This document shows positions 23,251 to 27,045 of a DNA stretch of 27,045 nt, in pieces. A program made the translations under genes and the position numbers. The notes beneath the pieces were generated by a model that saw nothing but the letters and a program-made list of their open reading frames with translations, did not search any database and had not been told where the DNA came from. The first letter of the stretch is position 1. Every line of letters starts with the position of its first letter. Source of the DNA: JANWZL01 sp037445185 (GTDB lineage Bacteria; Pseudomonadota; Gammaproteobacteria; Burkholderiales; Thiobacillaceae); the NCBI GenBank assembly GCA_037445185.1, contig JBBIKZ010000021.1:1-27045 (forward strand), read 5' to 3'.

Positions 23251-23721
23251 ATGCCCCGTCGTCGCGAAGTCCCCAAGCGTGAAATCCTGCCCGATCCGAA
23301 ATTCGGCAGCCAGGAAGTCGCCAAATTCATGAACGTGATCATGACCAGCGGCAAGAAGGCCGTGGCCGAGCGCATCGTCTATGGTGCCTTCGAGCAGATC
23401 GAGAAAAAGAGCGGCAAAAACCCGCTGGAGGTGTTCGCCACCGCTCTGGCCAACATCAAGCCGGTGGTCGAGGTGAAGTCCCGCCGGGTGGGCGGCGCCA
23501 ACTACCAGGTCCCGGTCGAGGTGCGCCCCTCCCGACGCTCCGCGCTCGCCATGCGCTGGCTCAAGGAGGCGGCGCGCAAGCGCGGCGAGAAGTCCATGGG
23601 TCAGCGGCTGGCCGGCGAACTGATGGATGCCGCCGAAGGCCGCGGCGGCGCGATGAAGAAGCGCGAGGAAGTACACCGCATGGCCGAGGCCAACAAGGCC
23701 TTCTCACACTTCCGCTTCTAG
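23251..23721 (+). CDS. rpsG: Small-subunit ribosomal protein uS7
   Basis: Binds the 3' domain of 16S rRNA and nucleates head assembly; in E. coli it also represses the str operon. The 156-aa protein starts MPRRREVPKREILPDPKFGS and contains MTSGKKAVAERIVYGAF, PVVEVKSRRVGGANYQVPVEVRPSRR and the C-terminal VHRMAEANKAFSHFRF. AGGAG at 23239-23243 is its ribosome site. The rpsL-rpsG gap is only 30 bases. Confidence 0.98.
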   Translation: MPRRREVPKREILPDPKFGSQEVAKFMNVIMTSGKKAVAERIVYGAFEQIEKKSGKNPLEVFATALANIKPVVEVKSRRVGGANYQVPVEVRPSRRSALAMRWLKEAARKRGEKSMGQRLAGELMDAAEGRGGAMKKREEVHRMAEANKAFSHFRF

Positions 23722-23744
23722 ACACGAGACAAAGGCAGGTCAAC

Positions 23745-25838
<2,094 letters not shown>

Positions 25839-25851
25839 CGCGAGGGAATCG

Positions 25852-27045
<1,194 letters not shown>

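Overview
The window is a GC-rich bacterial chromosome segment carrying housekeeping genes for translation and transcription. Gene order and protein sequence suggest a betaproteobacterium. The order mutM, TPR lipoprotein, lolB, ispE, tRNA-Gln, prs, rplY, pth, ychF fits that class. So do tRNA-Tyr/Gly/Thr-tuf-tRNA-Trp-secE-nusG-rplKAJL-rpoBC-rpsLG-fusA-tuf, the start and rifampicin-pocket sequence of RpoB, the Prs loop reading DTANT, and the EF-G segment around 'DEASQGMKFEYRDIP'. Class assignment is from memory of families, not from a search.

Layout. Positions 1-674 hold the 3' part of a DDE transposase entering from the left edge, followed by about 265 bases of non-coding, probably IS-end sequence. 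mutM (minus strand) diverges from a plus-strand cluster: a TPR lipoprotein, lolB (starting inside the TPR stop codon), ispE and tRNA-Gln, ended by a clear intrinsic terminator. prs, rplY, pth and ychF follow. A near-consensus sigma70 promoter at 8743-8771 then drives tRNA-Tyr, tRNA-Gly, tRNA-Thr, tuf, tRNA-Trp, secE and nusG. From there the rplK-rplA, rplJ-rplL-rpoB-rpoC and rpsL-rpsG-fusA-tuf blocks run in one direction to the right edge. From 1852 onward every gene is on the plus strand.

How they work together. The right two thirds builds the ribosome stalk (L11, L1, L10, L7/L12), RNA polymerase (beta, beta'), elongation factors EF-Tu and EF-G, the decoding proteins S12 and S7, and SecE/NusG. 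The left part supplies PRPP (prs), isoprenoid precursors (ispE), lipoprotein sorting (lolB), peptidyl-tRNA recycling (pth), a ribosome-associated ATPase (ychF) and DNA repair (mutM).

The most unusual structure is a family of intergenic elements made of in-phase 7-base units (WCAGGKT on one arm, CCTGNNN on the other), mostly arranged as long inverted repeats. They lie just upstream of rplY, rplJ, rpoB and rpoC, inside operons for central machinery. Other points of interest are two tuf copies that look identical over 1,194 bases with codon use unlike their neighbours, a TTG start for rplJ beneath a likely L10 leader, several strong intercistronic hairpins without U-tracts, and a promoter-like sequence inside ispE. 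I saw no defence system, CRISPR array, phage or biosynthetic cluster.
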